64,000 nucleotides of DNA from Tessaracoccus flavus (lineage in GTDB: Bacteria > Actinomycetota > Actinomycetes > Propionibacteriales > Propionibacteriaceae), in contig NZ_CP019605.1 in NCBI RefSeq assembly GCF_001997295.1, positions 1,178,001-1,242,000 on the forward strand. Direction: 5' to 3'. Below, piece after piece: positions 50,676-62,472 of this stretch. The notes under the pieces are model-generated. The model worked only from the letters and a program-made list of their open reading frames with translations, had not been told where the DNA came from and searched no databases. The first letter of the stretch is position 1, and every line of letters starts with the position of its first letter. Made by a program: the position numbers and the translations under genes.

Positions 50676-52676
50676 GTGGGTGTGTTGTCGGCGTTCAAGC
50701 GCATGGTGGTCGGTCGGAGGCTGGCCAACGCGCAGTTGGGGCAGACGCTGCTGCCCAAGCGGCTGGCACTGCCGGTCTTCGCGTCCGATGCGCTGAGCTC
50801 GGTGGCGTACGCCATCGACGAGATCCTCATTACCTTGTCGCTCGCCGGGATGGTCGGGTTCCTGTTCTCCTGGGAGATCGGCGTGGCCGTCGGTGTGGTG
50901 GTCGCGGTCGTCGTCGCGAGTTACCGGCAGACCGTGCACGCCTATCCGAGCGGCGGCGGCGACTACGAGGTGGCGAGCGACAACCTCGGCCGGTTCGCCG
51001 GCCTGACGGTGGCCAGCGCGTTGATGGTCGACTACGTCCTCACCGTCGCCGTGTCCGTCTCCGCGGGCATCATCAACGCCAAGGCGATAGCGCCGTTCCT
51101 CCAGGGGCACGAGGCCTGGGCGGCCGCCGGAGTCATCGTCGTCATCGCCCTGATCAACCTGCGGGGGGTCCGGGAATCCGGCGCGGCGTTCGCGTGGCCG
51201 ACCTACATCTTCATGTTCTCGATGCTCTCGATGATCGCCATCGGACTGTTCAGGATCCTGGCGCTGGGGCACGACCTGCAGAGTGAGACGGCCGACCTCA
51301 TCGTGATGCGGCCCGACGGGATGGAAGAGCTGGCCGGCTGGGCGCTCATTGCCATCCTGGCCAGGGCCTTCTCATCGGGCTGTGCGGCCCTCACCGGGGT
51401 CGAGGCCATCAGCAACGGAGTCCCCGCCTTCAAGCCTCCCAAGAGCCGCAACGCCGCCACGGTGCTGGCGATGCTGGGGGCGCTTGCCATCACGATGCTG
51501 CTCGGCATCGTGGCGCTCGCCAACCTCACCAGGGTCCACCTCATCGACGAGCTCACCGGGACGTACTACATCAACGAGGCCGGCGAGACCATCAACTCCG
51601 CGGCGACGACCGTCATCGGCCAGCTCGGCCGGGTGGTGTTCATGGACTGGTTCCAGCCCGGCTTCTACATCCTCATCACGGCCACGATGCTCGTCCTCTT
51701 CCTCGCCGCGAACACCGCCTTCAACGGCTTCCCCTCGCTGGCCTCGATCCTGGCGAAGGACGGCTACCTACCCCGCCAGCTGCACACCCGCGGCGATCGT
51801 CTCGCGTACTCCAACGGCATCACGATGCTGGCCATCGCCGCGGCGGCGCTGGTGCTCGTGTTCGACGCCTCGGTGACGGCCCTCATCCAGCTCTACGTCG
51901 TCGGGGTGTTCATCTCCTTCACGCTCGGCCAGGTGGGCATGATTCGCTACTGGACCAGGGCGCTGAGCCGCGAGCGGGACAAGAAGGCGCGGGCCAGGAT
52001 GCAGCGGTCACGGGCCATCAACACGGTTGGTGCCGCCCTGACGGGCACCGTGCTGATCGTCGTGCTGGTGTCGAAGTTCACCCACGGCGCCTACCTCGCC
52101 CTCGTCGCGATGGCAGCCGTCTTCGCCTTCATGCTCGCGATCTCCAACCACTACCTGGCGGTAGCCCAGGAGGTGGCGCTGACGCCCGACTCCGACCGGG
52201 CGCTGCCCAGCCGGGTCCGGGGCGTCGTCCTCGTGCAGCGCGTCAACCTGCCCACGCTCAAGGCGATCGCGTTCGCCCGCGCCACCCGACCCACGACCCT
52301 GGCGGCGGTCACTGTGGCGGTCGACGACGACGAGGTGGAGCGAATCCTCGACGAGTGGGAGAGCGAGGACTTCGGTATCCCGCTGAAGGTCATCGCCTCC
52401 CCCTACCGGGAGATCACCGGCCCGTTCATCCGCTACGTGTCAGAACTCCGCACGGAGAACCCCCGCGACGTCGTCAGCGTCTACATCCCCGAGTACGTGG
52501 TGGGCCACTGGTGGGAGCAACTCCTCCACAATCAGACCGCGCTCCTGATCAGGACCAGGCTTCATTTCATGCCCGGTGTGATGGTGACCAGCGTGCCCTA
52601 CCAGCTGCGTTCGTCGGGACGCGCCAAGGCGATCGCGAAGAAGGCGTCCGCTCCGTCGCGAAGGATGGGCCGATGA
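50676..52676 (+). CDS. APC-family permease, KimA-like potassium importer
   Basis: The 666-residue protein has twelve membrane segments and a cytosolic C-terminal domain of about 180 residues (RVNLPTLKAIAFARAT, VTVAVDDDEVERILDEW), the layout of KimA. Near the N-terminus, LPVFASDALSSVAYAIDEILITL is the transporter signature; AYPSGGGDYEVASDNLG and NTAFNGFPSLASILAKDGYLPRQL follow. In Bacillus subtilis KimA imports K+ driven by protons. Divergence from two trkA genes supports potassium as substrate, but amino-acid transport cannot be excluded from sequence alone. GTG start at 50676; stop overlaps the methyltransferase start (ATGA). Confidence 0.85.
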   Translation: MGVLSAFKRMVVGRRLANAQLGQTLLPKRLALPVFASDALSSVAYAIDEILITLSLAGMVGFLFSWEIGVAVGVVVAVVVASYRQTVHAYPSGGGDYEVASDNLGRFAGLTVASALMVDYVLTVAVSVSAGIINAKAIAPFLQGHEAWAAAGVIVVIALINLRGVRESGAAFAWPTYIFMFSMLSMIAIGLFRILALGHDLQSETADLIVMRPDGMEELAGWALIAILARAFSSGCAALTGVEAISNGVPAFKPPKSRNAATVLAMLGALAITMLLGIVALANLTRVHLIDELTGTYYINEAGETINSAATTVIGQLGRVVFMDWFQPGFYILITATMLVLFLAANTAFNGFPSLASILAKDGYLPRQLHTRGDRLAYSNGITMLAIAAAALVLVFDASVTALIQLYVVGVFISFTLGQVGMIRYWTRALSRERDKKARARMQRSRAINTVGAALTGTVLIVVLVSKFTHGAYLALVAMAAVFAFMLAISNHYLAVAQEVALTPDSDRALPSRVRGVVLVQRVNLPTLKAIAFARATRPTTLAAVTVAVDDDEVERILDEWESEDFGIPLKVIASPYREITGPFIRYVSELRTENPRDVVSVYIPEYVVGHWWEQLLHNQTALLIRTRLHFMPGVMVTSVPYQLRSSGRAKAIAKKASAPSRRMGR

Positions 52677-53812
52677 CGATCGAACTGAGTTTGGAGAGGG
52701 TCGCGCACGGTGGCTACGTCGTCGGGCGCCACGAGGGCAAAGTCATCTTCGTGACCGGTGGTCTGCCGGGGGAGAGGGTGATCGCGGAGGTCACCGAGCG
52801 TGGCCGCAGTTTCGACAGGGGCCACGTCGTCGACGTCCTGGAACCGTCCGTGGGCAGGGTGGAGCCACCCTGCCCCATCGCAGGGCAGTGTGGTGGCTGT
52901 GACTGGCAGCACGCCGACCAGGCGACCCAGCTCGGGCTCAAGACCGCCGTCGTCGCCGAGCAACTCCAGCGGCTGGCGGGAATCGAGTGGGACGGTTCGG
53001 TCGAGGCCGTGCCGGGCGGCCTCACCGACTGGCGCACGCGCGTGCGCTACGCCGTGACCGACGACGGCAGGGTCGGCTTCCGGGCGCGACGCTCCCACGA
53101 GGTCGTGCCGCTCCCGCCCCAGGGTTGCCTGATCGCGGCCGACGGGCCGTCCGTGGAGGAGCTCGACGGCTACGCCAACCTCGGCGAGGACGTGCGCGTG
53201 ACGGTGGCGGACGGGTCGGTGACGGTCCTGGCCGGGCGCATGGTGGTGGGCCCGGACCCGGTCTTCCAGCGGGTCGGAGGTCGGCGCTACGCGGTCACGG
53301 CCGACGGATTCTGGCAGGTCCACCCAGAGGCGGCCGAGACCCTGAGCCGCGCGGTGCTGGACGGGCTGCGGCCACAGCGCGACGAGAGGGCGCTGGACCT
53401 CTACTGCGGGGTGGGGTTGTTCGCCGGAGCGCTCGTGGATGCGGGCTGCGTCGTCGTCGGGGCGGAGATGGGGCGCGCTGCAGTGGAGCTCGCACGGCGG
53501 AACGTGCGCGAGGCACGATTCGTCACAGGTCCGATCGAGCGCGCCCAGCGGGATCTGCCGGACTGGGCCGATCTCGTGGTGCTGGATCCGCCCCGCAAGG
53601 GCGCCGGAGCCTCAGTCGTCAGGGCGATCGCGGAGCGCGAGCCGCGGGCGATCGCCTACGTGGCGTGCGACCCCGCGGCCCTTGCCCGCGATCTCGCCAC
53701 CTTCGCCCGTGAGGGCTATTCGCCGGTGTCCATCCGGGCGTTCGATCTGTTCCCGATGACCCACCACGTCGAGTGCGTCGCCATCCTCCACCCAGACCAC
53801 GGGCGGGCATGA
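52673..53812 (+). CDS. 23S rRNA/tRNA uracil-5-methyltransferase family protein (TrmA/RlmD type)
   Basis: The 379-residue protein has an N-terminal TRAM domain (ELSLERVAHGGYVVGRHEGKVIFVTGGLPGERVIAEV), an iron-sulphur set (CPIAGQCGGCDWQH plus a later Cys) and a C-terminal Rossmann methyltransferase (LDLYCGVGLFAGALVDAG, VVLDPPRKGAG, AYVACDPAALARDL with the catalytic cysteine in ACDP). It probably makes m5U in 23S rRNA; the exact position is not predictable. It is translationally coupled to the upstream permease gene (ATGA overlap), as in mycobacteria. Confidence 0.9.
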   Translation: MTIELSLERVAHGGYVVGRHEGKVIFVTGGLPGERVIAEVTERGRSFDRGHVVDVLEPSVGRVEPPCPIAGQCGGCDWQHADQATQLGLKTAVVAEQLQRLAGIEWDGSVEAVPGGLTDWRTRVRYAVTDDGRVGFRARRSHEVVPLPPQGCLIAADGPSVEELDGYANLGEDVRVTVADGSVTVLAGRMVVGPDPVFQRVGGRRYAVTADGFWQVHPEAAETLSRAVLDGLRPQRDERALDLYCGVGLFAGALVDAGCVVVGAEMGRAAVELARRNVREARFVTGPIERAQRDLPDWADLVVLDPPRKGAGASVVRAIAEREPRAIAYVACDPAALARDLATFAREGYSPVSIRAFDLFPMTHHVECVAILHPDHGRA

Positions 53813-53848
53813 GGCCCCCTAGACTGAGGGCCATCAGCGATACCGCCC

Positions 53849-53881
53849 ACCACGCGGGTGCGTGGTATCTTGACATCAAGA
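53849..53881. promoter_or_regulatory. Palindromic operator region upstream of acnA
   Basis: Two inverted repeats are nested: ACCACGC-GGGT-GCGTGGT (53849-53866) and TCTTGA-CA-TCAAGA (53868-53881). The second, TCTTGACATCAAGA, has the shape of a dimeric repressor site and ends 31 bases before the aconitase start. Which regulator binds is not known to me; AcnR-type TetR repressors control acnA in other actinobacteria. Confidence 0.6.
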
Positions 53882-53912
53882 CAATTGGTGTCACCGCCAA
53901 AGAAGGAGAAGG

Positions 53913-56726
<2,814 letters not shown>

Positions 56727-56735
56727 CCCTTCTGC

Positions 56736-56775
56736 GGACGGCCCCGGATTGATCCGGGGCCGTCCCTTGTTTTTG
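56736..56775 (+). terminator. Intrinsic terminator of acnA
   Basis: A 14-bp perfect stem (56736-56749 with 56752-56765) followed by CTTGTTTTTG. Confidence 0.9.
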
Positions 56776-56802
56776 TCGTAGGTCCGCAGTTCAATAGAAC
56801 AC

Positions 56803-57189
56803 ATGTTCGACGATGATGTGATCCGCGTGTACGTCCCACCGGGCTGGCCCGGAGTGGTGCGGCCCCCCGGCTCGGAAGGATGGCTCCGATCCGCCGAATC
56901 CTTCCTGCTCGACTGCTGCCCGGCCGAGTACCGGGGCTACCAGGTGCTGCGGCGGCACCCCGTGGTGCTCGCCCGGCTGGCACGCGAGTTCGTGGCCTCC
57001 CAACTGGTCGCCACCCGTTCCGGGCTGATGGGGCTGCGGGCGGCGCTGTCCGGGGTGGTGGACTCCGCGACGGTCGACCAGGCGGCCCTCGTCCTGCAGC
57101 AGGAGGAGGCGCGCCTGGTGAGGGTCGCCCGGGGGGTGGATCTGGTCGAACAGGCGCTGCGTGACGTGCGCTTCACACCGAAGCTGTGA
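56803..57189 (+). CDS. Conserved hypothetical protein, 128 aa
   Basis: Begins MFDDDVIRVYVPPGWPGVVRPPGSEGWLRSAESFLLD and continues as alpha-helical (EYRGYQVLRRHPVVLARLAREFVASQL, then LRAALSGVVDSATVDQAALVLQQEEARLVRV). I do not recognise a named family with certainty; proteins of this type occur in other actinobacteria. TTCAAT ends seven bases before the ATG at 56803, so the mRNA may be leaderless. It lies 22 bases before dxs. No membrane segment, metal site or catalytic motif is evident. Confidence 0.65.
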   Translation: MFDDDVIRVYVPPGWPGVVRPPGSEGWLRSAESFLLDCCPAEYRGYQVLRRHPVVLARLAREFVASQLVATRSGLMGLRAALSGVVDSATVDQAALVLQQEEARLVRVARGVDLVEQALRDVRFTPKL

Positions 57190-57198
57190 GCGGGCCAC

Positions 57199-57204
57199 TA
57201 CTAT
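57199..57204 (+). promoter_or_regulatory. -10 box TACTAT of dxs, probable leaderless start
   Basis: TACTAT (close to TATAAT) is followed by seven bases and the ATG at 57212. A -35 at the right spacing is not obvious. Confidence 0.5.
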
Positions 57205-57211
57205 TGAGCGC

Positions 57212-59116
57212 ATGCCGTTGTTGGATTCGATCACGAGCCCGCGTGACCTGCGCGCACTATCGCGTCAGCAGTTGGAGCAGCTCGCTGATGAGATCCGCGC
57301 GTTCCTCGTCACCAAGGTGAGCCGCACCGGAGGCCATCTGGGCCCCAACCTGGGCGTCGTCGAACTGACGATGGCGCTGCACCGGGTGTTCGACTCGCCG
57401 AACGATCCCATCGTCTTCGACACCGGCCATCAGAGCTACGTCCACAAGATCCTGACCGGGCGGGCCGCGGGCTTCGACGGACTACGCCAGCGCGGCGGGC
57501 TCTCCGGGTATCCGGAGCCCGCCGAGTCGGAGCACGACTGGGTGGCCAACTCGCACGCCTCAACCGCGCTCTCGTGGGCGGAGGGTCTGGCCAAGGGCTT
57601 CCGGCTGCGGGGGGAGAAGAGAACTGTCGTCGCCGTCGTCGGAGACGGTGCCCTCACCGGTGGCATGGCGTGGGAGGCGCTCAACAACATCGCCGACAAC
57701 CCCGACCTCCGCCTGGTGATCGTCGTCAACGACAACGGCCGCTCCTATACCCCCACTGTGGGCGGACTGGCCAACCACCTGGCGGGGCTCCGCACCGATC
57801 AGCGCTACGAGAAGACACTCAGCCTCATCAAGCGGACGCTGAGGAAGGTGCCGATGTTCGGGCGCCCGGTCTACGACCTCATGCACGGCGTCAAGACGGG
57901 CATCAAGGACGTCGTCGCGCCCCAGTCGATGTTCTCCGATCTCGGCATCAAGTACATGGGCCCGCTCGACGGTCACGACATCGCAACCCTCACCAACCAC
58001 CTCGAGCAGGCGCGCCACTTCGAGGGCCCCGTCATCGTCCACTGCGTGACGCGGAAGGGTCGGGGATTCCTGGCCGCCGAGCAGAACGACCAGGACCGTT
58101 TCCACGCCGTCGGTCAGATCAACGAGTTCACCGGTGAGCCCCTCTCCGCTTCGGTGCAGGCCACCTGGACGGATGCGTTCGCGGAAGCCATTGTCCAGCT
58201 CGGGCAGCGACGTCAGGACGTGGTGGCCATCACGGCCGCGATGCTTCACCCCACCGGTCTCGGCCGGTTCGCGGCCGCCTTCCCGGATCGCATCTTCGAC
58301 GTCGGTATCGCGGAACAGCACGCGTTGGTCTCGGCGGCCGGGTTGGCCAAGGCGGGTCTGCATCCCGTCGTGGCGCTCTACGCCACCTTCCTCAACAGAG
58401 CCTTCGACCAGGTGCTCATGGATGCGGCCCTGCACCGGGCGGGGGTGACGATCGTGCTCGACCGCGCCGGTATCACGGGCACGGACGGCCCCAGCCACAA
58501 CGGCATGTGGGACATGTCGCTCATGAGCCTGGTCCCTGGCCTGCGCCTCAGCGCGCCCCGCGACCAGACGCGTCTCGTCGCGGCGCTGGATCAGGCCGTC
58601 GACGTGGCGGACGCGGTCACGGTGGTGCGCTACTCCAAGGAGAGGCTGCCCGACGAAATGCCGGCGCTGGCCCACATCGGCGAAGGCATGTCCCGGGTCG
58701 ACGTGATCCGCCACGCCGAGGAGGCCCGGGTGCTCGTCGTTGCCTACGGGCAGTTCGCCGGGATGGGCCTGGCTGTGGCGGAGCGACTGGACGATCAGGG
58801 CGTCACCGCGATGGTCGTCGACCCGCTCTGGGCACTGCCGATCAGCCCGAACCTGGTCGAGCTGGCCCAGGGATTCGATCTGGTGGTGACGATCGAGGAC
58901 AACCTGGTCGAGGGAGGGCTCGGGCAGCGACTCCGGTCGCGACTGTTCGGCACGGACACGACCGTGTTGAACTTCGGCATCCCCCAGGAGTTCCTCGCTC
59001 AGGGTTCCCGCGACGAGGTGCTCGAGGACGTCGGCCTCACCGCGCCGAAGATCGCTCTGGCGGTCCTCGACTCAGTTCTGGCGACGACCGAGCCCGCCGG
59101 GGCTCACCTCAACTGA
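57212..59116 (+). CDS. dxs: 1-deoxy-D-xylulose-5-phosphate synthase
   Basis: First enzyme of the MEP isoprenoid pathway; joins pyruvate and glyceraldehyde 3-phosphate with thiamine diphosphate. The 634-residue product has the ThDP motif GDGALTGGMAWEALNN and NDNGRSYTPTVGG, plus FDTGHQSYVHKILTGR near the start, the transketolase central domain GIAEQHALVSAAGLAKAG, GPSHNGMWDMSLM, and the C-terminal domain VTIEDNLVEGGLG. The frame is open to 57161 but the protein starts with the conserved MPLLDSITSPRDLRALS at ATG 57212. Encoded upstream of RNase D on the other strand, as in mycobacteria. Confidence 0.97.
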   Translation: MPLLDSITSPRDLRALSRQQLEQLADEIRAFLVTKVSRTGGHLGPNLGVVELTMALHRVFDSPNDPIVFDTGHQSYVHKILTGRAAGFDGLRQRGGLSGYPEPAESEHDWVANSHASTALSWAEGLAKGFRLRGEKRTVVAVVGDGALTGGMAWEALNNIADNPDLRLVIVVNDNGRSYTPTVGGLANHLAGLRTDQRYEKTLSLIKRTLRKVPMFGRPVYDLMHGVKTGIKDVVAPQSMFSDLGIKYMGPLDGHDIATLTNHLEQARHFEGPVIVHCVTRKGRGFLAAEQNDQDRFHAVGQINEFTGEPLSASVQATWTDAFAEAIVQLGQRRQDVVAITAAMLHPTGLGRFAAAFPDRIFDVGIAEQHALVSAAGLAKAGLHPVVALYATFLNRAFDQVLMDAALHRAGVTIVLDRAGITGTDGPSHNGMWDMSLMSLVPGLRLSAPRDQTRLVAALDQAVDVADAVTVVRYSKERLPDEMPALAHIGEGMSRVDVIRHAEEARVLVVAYGQFAGMGLAVAERLDDQGVTAMVVDPLWALPISPNLVELAQGFDLVVTIEDNLVEGGLGQRLRSRLFGTDTTVLNFGIPQEFLAQGSRDEVLEDVGLTAPKIALAVLDSVLATTEPAGAHLN

Positions 59117-59140
59117 CCTCACCGAGCGACGGTCGAGGGA

Positions 59141-60349
59141 TCACTCAGCGCCGAGTGCCTCGTTGATGGCCGGAGCGAGGAAACCGGCCTGCCAGGGACG
59201 GGCTCCCAGCGACGTGAGGATCTCCTCGGTCACCGATTCGTGCGCGAAGACCGCCTGCTGCAGCACCGCTGGAGGGGCCACGAGGCTGGGCTGGAGCCCG
59301 CCGAGGTCGCAGGCGAGGATGTCGATCGCGGGACGGACCTTGGCCCACCGCGCGGCGGCCTCGGGGTTGATCCTGTCCCATGACTTGGGGTGCGGGAGCC
59401 CGTCGCGTGGTGCCCTACGAGGTGGGTACTGCGACTCCGGCATGCGTGCCACCCTGTCGAGGGCTGCCAGCCAGTTGGTGAGATACCGCTGGCCCTGCGA
59501 CGCACCGAAGGCCGACAGCTGCTGGAGCTCGGCGCGACCGGGCACCTGATCGCGCGCAGCGGTGGCGACGGCCAGGATCGCGGAGTCGTGCAGGATCCAG
59601 CCGGGGGGCCGGTCCCGCTTCGCCGCGATCGCGTCGCGCTCCCGCCAGAGTTCCCGGGCCACCGCGTACTGCCTGGGAGTACGCAGCGTGGTGACGCCAC
59701 TCAAGCGGCGCCAGGGATCGATGCGGGGTTCGGGGGCTCGCGAGAATCGCTCCAGAGTCTCTGCGAACTCCTGACGTGCCCAGTCGAATCGTCGGGCCTG
59801 GACTAGTTCTGTTTCGAGCACCTGCGCCAGCTCGATGAGGTAGTCGACGTCGAGCGCGGCGTAGGTCAACCAGGATGGGGGCAGTGGCCGTTTCGACCAG
59901 TTGTCCGCGGAATGCGCCTTGCGCAGCTTGACGCCAAGTTCGGCCTCGAGCAACGCTCCGAGACTGGCGCCGGGCTTGGCAAGTAGCCGGGCCGCGAGCT
60001 CGGTGTCGAAGATCGCGGGTGGGATGATGCCTACCTCGCGCATGCTCGGAAGATCCTGGCTTGCAGCGTGCACCAGCCAGGTCGCGTCTCCGGTGGCTGC
60101 CACCAGCGCCCCGAGTTGGGCCGCGGAGCCGTCCTCGAAGGCGATCGGATCGATCAGCCACGTGCCGGCGCCCTCGCGCCGGATCTGCAACAGATAGGCC
60201 TTGGGCCAGTACCGGTGGCCATGCGCGCGCTCGGTGTCGAACGCGACGGGGCCGGTCGCCTCACTCAGGGCGTCGAGGCACGCGTCCAGAGCCGACGGGG
60301 TGTCGACGAGATCTCGCAGCGGTTCCCGGCTGCTCTCGACGTAACTCAT
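59141..60349 (-). CDS. Ribonuclease D-like 3'-5' exonuclease with HRDC domain
   Basis: Trims RNA 3' ends. The 402-residue product has the DEDDy exonuclease residues: GPVAFDTERA (Asp and Glu), TWLVHAASQDLPSM (Asp), and TYAALDVDYLIELA (Tyr and Asp). An HRDC domain follows (RDAIAAKRDRPPGWILHDSAILAVA), then a C-terminal helical region ending LAPAINEALGAE. Its start overlaps the DUF3000 stop by one base, so both share one mRNA. Confidence 0.92.
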   Translation of the reverse strand: MSYVESSREPLRDLVDTPSALDACLDALSEATGPVAFDTERAHGHRYWPKAYLLQIRREGAGTWLIDPIAFEDGSAAQLGALVAATGDATWLVHAASQDLPSMREVGIIPPAIFDTELAARLLAKPGASLGALLEAELGVKLRKAHSADNWSKRPLPPSWLTYAALDVDYLIELAQVLETELVQARRFDWARQEFAETLERFSRAPEPRIDPWRRLSGVTTLRTPRQYAVARELWRERDAIAAKRDRPPGWILHDSAILAVATAARDQVPGRAELQQLSAFGASQGQRYLTNWLAALDRVARMPESQYPPRRAPRDGLPHPKSWDRINPEAAARWAKVRPAIDILACDLGGLQPSLVAPPAVLQQAVFAHESVTEEILTSLGARPWQAGFLAPAINEALGAE

Positions 60350-60933
60350 CAGCGGCGCCCGGTCGGCAGGTGGGCCACCCCGACGGGGTAGGGGGGCTGG
60401 CCGGCCACCTGACCCACGAGGTCCTGCCAGGCGGCCAGGTGGGAGGTCAGCGGGTGGTCCTGGTCGAGGGTCGGGGTCCAGGAGGAGCGGAGCTCAACTT
60501 CCGCGCGATCCGCGTCGGTCATCTCGCCGAACCCCTTTCCGTACGAGGCTGTCACCGTGCCGGCGAGCGCGCTGGCCACGCAACCGTGGGTCTCGAGCGC
60601 CTCCGTGAACCAGGACCACGCCACCTCGGGGAGGAGCGGGTCGGTGACGATGTCCATCTCGACTTCCGCGCGCACGTAGGTGACGAGCCGGAAGGTGCCG
60701 GCCCAGGACTCGTTGCCGAGCGGGTCGTGAAGCAGGATCAGGCGCCCCGTCGCCAACGGGTCCTCGGTGTCGTCGAGGGACAGTTCGGCCTCGATAGCCA
60801 CCGAATGGGGTGCGATCCTCTGGGGCGAGCCGATTTCGTCGACGGTGAAGTGGCGCCGCCACCTCATACCCGACAGTTCCCTCAGCGCTCGGGCGAACGG
60901 CTCGGGGGCGATGTTCGTCACGTTGGCTGGCAC
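60349..60933 (-). CDS. DUF3000 family protein
   Basis: The 194-residue product (FARALRELSGMRWRRHFTVDEIGSPQRIAPHSVAIEAEL, LLHDPLGNESWAGTFRLVTYVRAEVE, PEVAWSWFTEALETHGC) is DUF3000, always near RNase D in actinobacteria as far as I recall. It has no catalytic motif known to me and no membrane segment. The ATG at 60933 begins with MPANVTNIAPEPF. Confidence 0.88.
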   Translation of the reverse strand: MPANVTNIAPEPFARALRELSGMRWRRHFTVDEIGSPQRIAPHSVAIEAELSLDDTEDPLATGRLILLHDPLGNESWAGTFRLVTYVRAEVEMDIVTDPLLPEVAWSWFTEALETHGCVASALAGTVTASYGKGFGEMTDADRAEVELRSSWTPTLDQDHPLTSHLAAWQDLVGQVAGQPPYPVGVAHLPTGRR

Positions 60934-60981
60934 AGCGCCAGCCTAAGACCACACCACCCTCAAGCCAGGTTGACTCGCCGG

Positions 60982-61395
60982 TCAGGCGCGTCGCAGCCGA
61001 AGGCTCACGGAGTTGATGCAGTAGCGCTGATCAGTGGGTGTGTCGTACCCCTCGCCTTCGAAGACGTGGCCCAGGTGACCGTCGCAGTTCATGCAGCGCA
61101 CCTCGATCCGGGGGCGCCCAGGGATGGAGCGGTCCTCGAGGTAGCGGACGCGCTCCTCCGCCAGGGGAGCGAAGAAGCTGGGCCAGCCACAGTGGGAGTG
61201 GAACTTCTCGGCGCTGCGGAAGAGCTCGGCGCCACAGCCGCGGCACTCGTAGATGCCCTCGTCCTCCGTATCGGTGTACTCGCCCGTGAAGGGCATCTCC
61301 GTGCCGGCCTCGCGCAGCACGTGGTACTCGAGCTTGCTCAGTTGCTGCCGCCACTGCGTGTCGGGCTTGGTCAGCGGGGCCACGTAGTCGTTCAT
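60982..61395 (-). CDS. msrB: Peptide-methionine (R)-S-oxide reductase
   Basis: Repairs oxidised methionine (R-form). The 137-residue product has two CxxC zinc pairs (YECRGCGAELF and VRCMNCDGHLGH), the SHCGWPSFF segment and the catalytic cysteine in QRYCINSVSLRL. Length and motif order are standard. Monocistronic, ending 48 bases after the DUF3000 start. Confidence 0.95.
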   Translation of the reverse strand: MNDYVAPLTKPDTQWRQQLSKLEYHVLREAGTEMPFTGEYTDTEDEGIYECRGCGAELFRSAEKFHSHCGWPSFFAPLAEERVRYLEDRSIPGRPRIEVRCMNCDGHLGHVFEGEGYDTPTDQRYCINSVSLRLRRA

Positions 61396-61426
61396 GTGCC
61401 CATCGTAGAGTCAGCGGACAAGCCGC

Positions 61427-62200
61427 TCAGCCGTCGTCGCTGTCCAGATCGTCCACGGGAAGCTGGGTCGGCGTGCCATCCAGGAGCTCCATCGCGCCGA
61501 AGGCGTACCTGGCCAGGATCAGCTGCCGCAGATGGGGGCTGTCCCCGATGGGGGCGGTCACCGCGATTGCGCCGGCCCGCAGCGCCGCCTGCGCGTGGGC
61601 CTGGTAGGAACCCGACGGCGTGAGGAAGAGGCTGCCGACCGCGATGTGGCGGCGGCCCTGCGATCGCAGGGACGAGATGGCGGAGGCTGTCGCGCGGCCG
61701 GTGCCGTCGTCGACAGCCAGTTGGACCGGGAGCCGGTGATGTGCGGCCCACTGGCGTGCGCGACGGGCGAGCAGGGACGCACCGCGGACGTCACCGCCCT
61801 GGGGTGCGGCGAGGACCAGGCCGTCGATCTCGAGGGCCCCGCCCCGGTGCAGCGCCTCCCTGACCCGTTCATCGAGGATGTTGAGCACCTCGGTGGCGGG
61901 GCCGACCGGACGCGCGACCGCCAGATGGATGTCGGGGGAGTGAATGATGCCGTCCAGCGTCGTCGGATGGGTCGCGGCGGAGGTCAGGTCGAGCGGGATG
62001 AGGACAGCCTCGGCGACATCACGACTGACGAGCCCGGCAATGACGTCGGTCAGCGCAGGCTTGCCGTCCCCGAGCCGTGCCAGCGATATCCGCAGATCCG
62101 GTCGCGACGCCTGCAGTGATGCGGAGATCGTGTGGAGGGTTTCGGACACCGCCGGTTCGTCGGGTCCGGCGGCCACGAGCACGATCGCCGGTGCAGTCAT
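61427..62200 (-). CDS. CbiX/SirB-type chelatase-like protein
   Basis: A 257-residue product with duplicated chelatase-like halves: PAIVLVAAGPDEPAVSETLHTIS and LAAPQGGDVRGASLLARRARQWAAHH; VAEAVLIPLDLTSAATHP and HIAVGSLFLTPSGSYQAHAQ. CbiX/SirB enzymes insert cobalt or iron into sirohydrochlorin using histidines. In the usual position near the start (LVAHGS) this protein has VLVAAGPDE, lacking the His. A chelatase role is therefore uncertain; it may be an inactive or altered-function relative. ATG at 62200; a GTG/TTG-type start further up (62239) gives an unnatural N-terminus. Confidence 0.7.
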   Translation of the reverse strand: MTAPAIVLVAAGPDEPAVSETLHTISASLQASRPDLRISLARLGDGKPALTDVIAGLVSRDVAEAVLIPLDLTSAATHPTTLDGIIHSPDIHLAVARPVGPATEVLNILDERVREALHRGGALEIDGLVLAAPQGGDVRGASLLARRARQWAAHHRLPVQLAVDDGTGRATASAISSLRSQGRRHIAVGSLFLTPSGSYQAHAQAALRAGAIAVTAPIGDSPHLRQLILARYAFGAMELLDGTPTQLPVDDLDSDDG

Positions 62201-62220
62201 CGCCTCACTCTCGATACAAC

Positions 62221-62248
62221 ACCGACGCCGTGGGTTCACGGCGTCGGT
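62221..62248 (-). terminator. Hairpin after tRNA-Val (CAC)
   Basis: A 12-bp stem (ACCGACGCCGTG with its complement) and loop GGTT lie just after the 3' end of the tRNA on the minus strand. Confidence 0.7.
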
Positions 62249-62258
62249 TGACTAGGGG

Positions 62259-62330
62259 TGGGCGATGGCGGTTTCGAACCGCCGACCTCTTCGGTGTGAA
62301 CGAAGCGCGCTACCACTGCGCCAATCGCCC
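62259..62330 (-). tRNA. tRNA-Val (anticodon CAC)
   Basis: Minus strand. Acceptor arm GGGCGAT/ATCGCCC, anticodon stem CTTCG/CGAAG with loop TTCACAC, T arm GGCGG-TTCGAAA-CCGCC. Anticodon CAC reads GUG codons. CCA is not encoded. Confidence 0.95.
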
Positions 62331-62472
62331 TAGCGTTGCGAGAGTCTAATAGAACCGCGCCGCTGACGCGAATCGTGGGGTGGCTTGGGGCGATTTGGCA
62401 TCGGAAAAATGGTGCGCTAGAGTTCTCAACGCGCCGAACGAGGGGCCCGACAGGGAGCCGAAGTGAAGCGAT

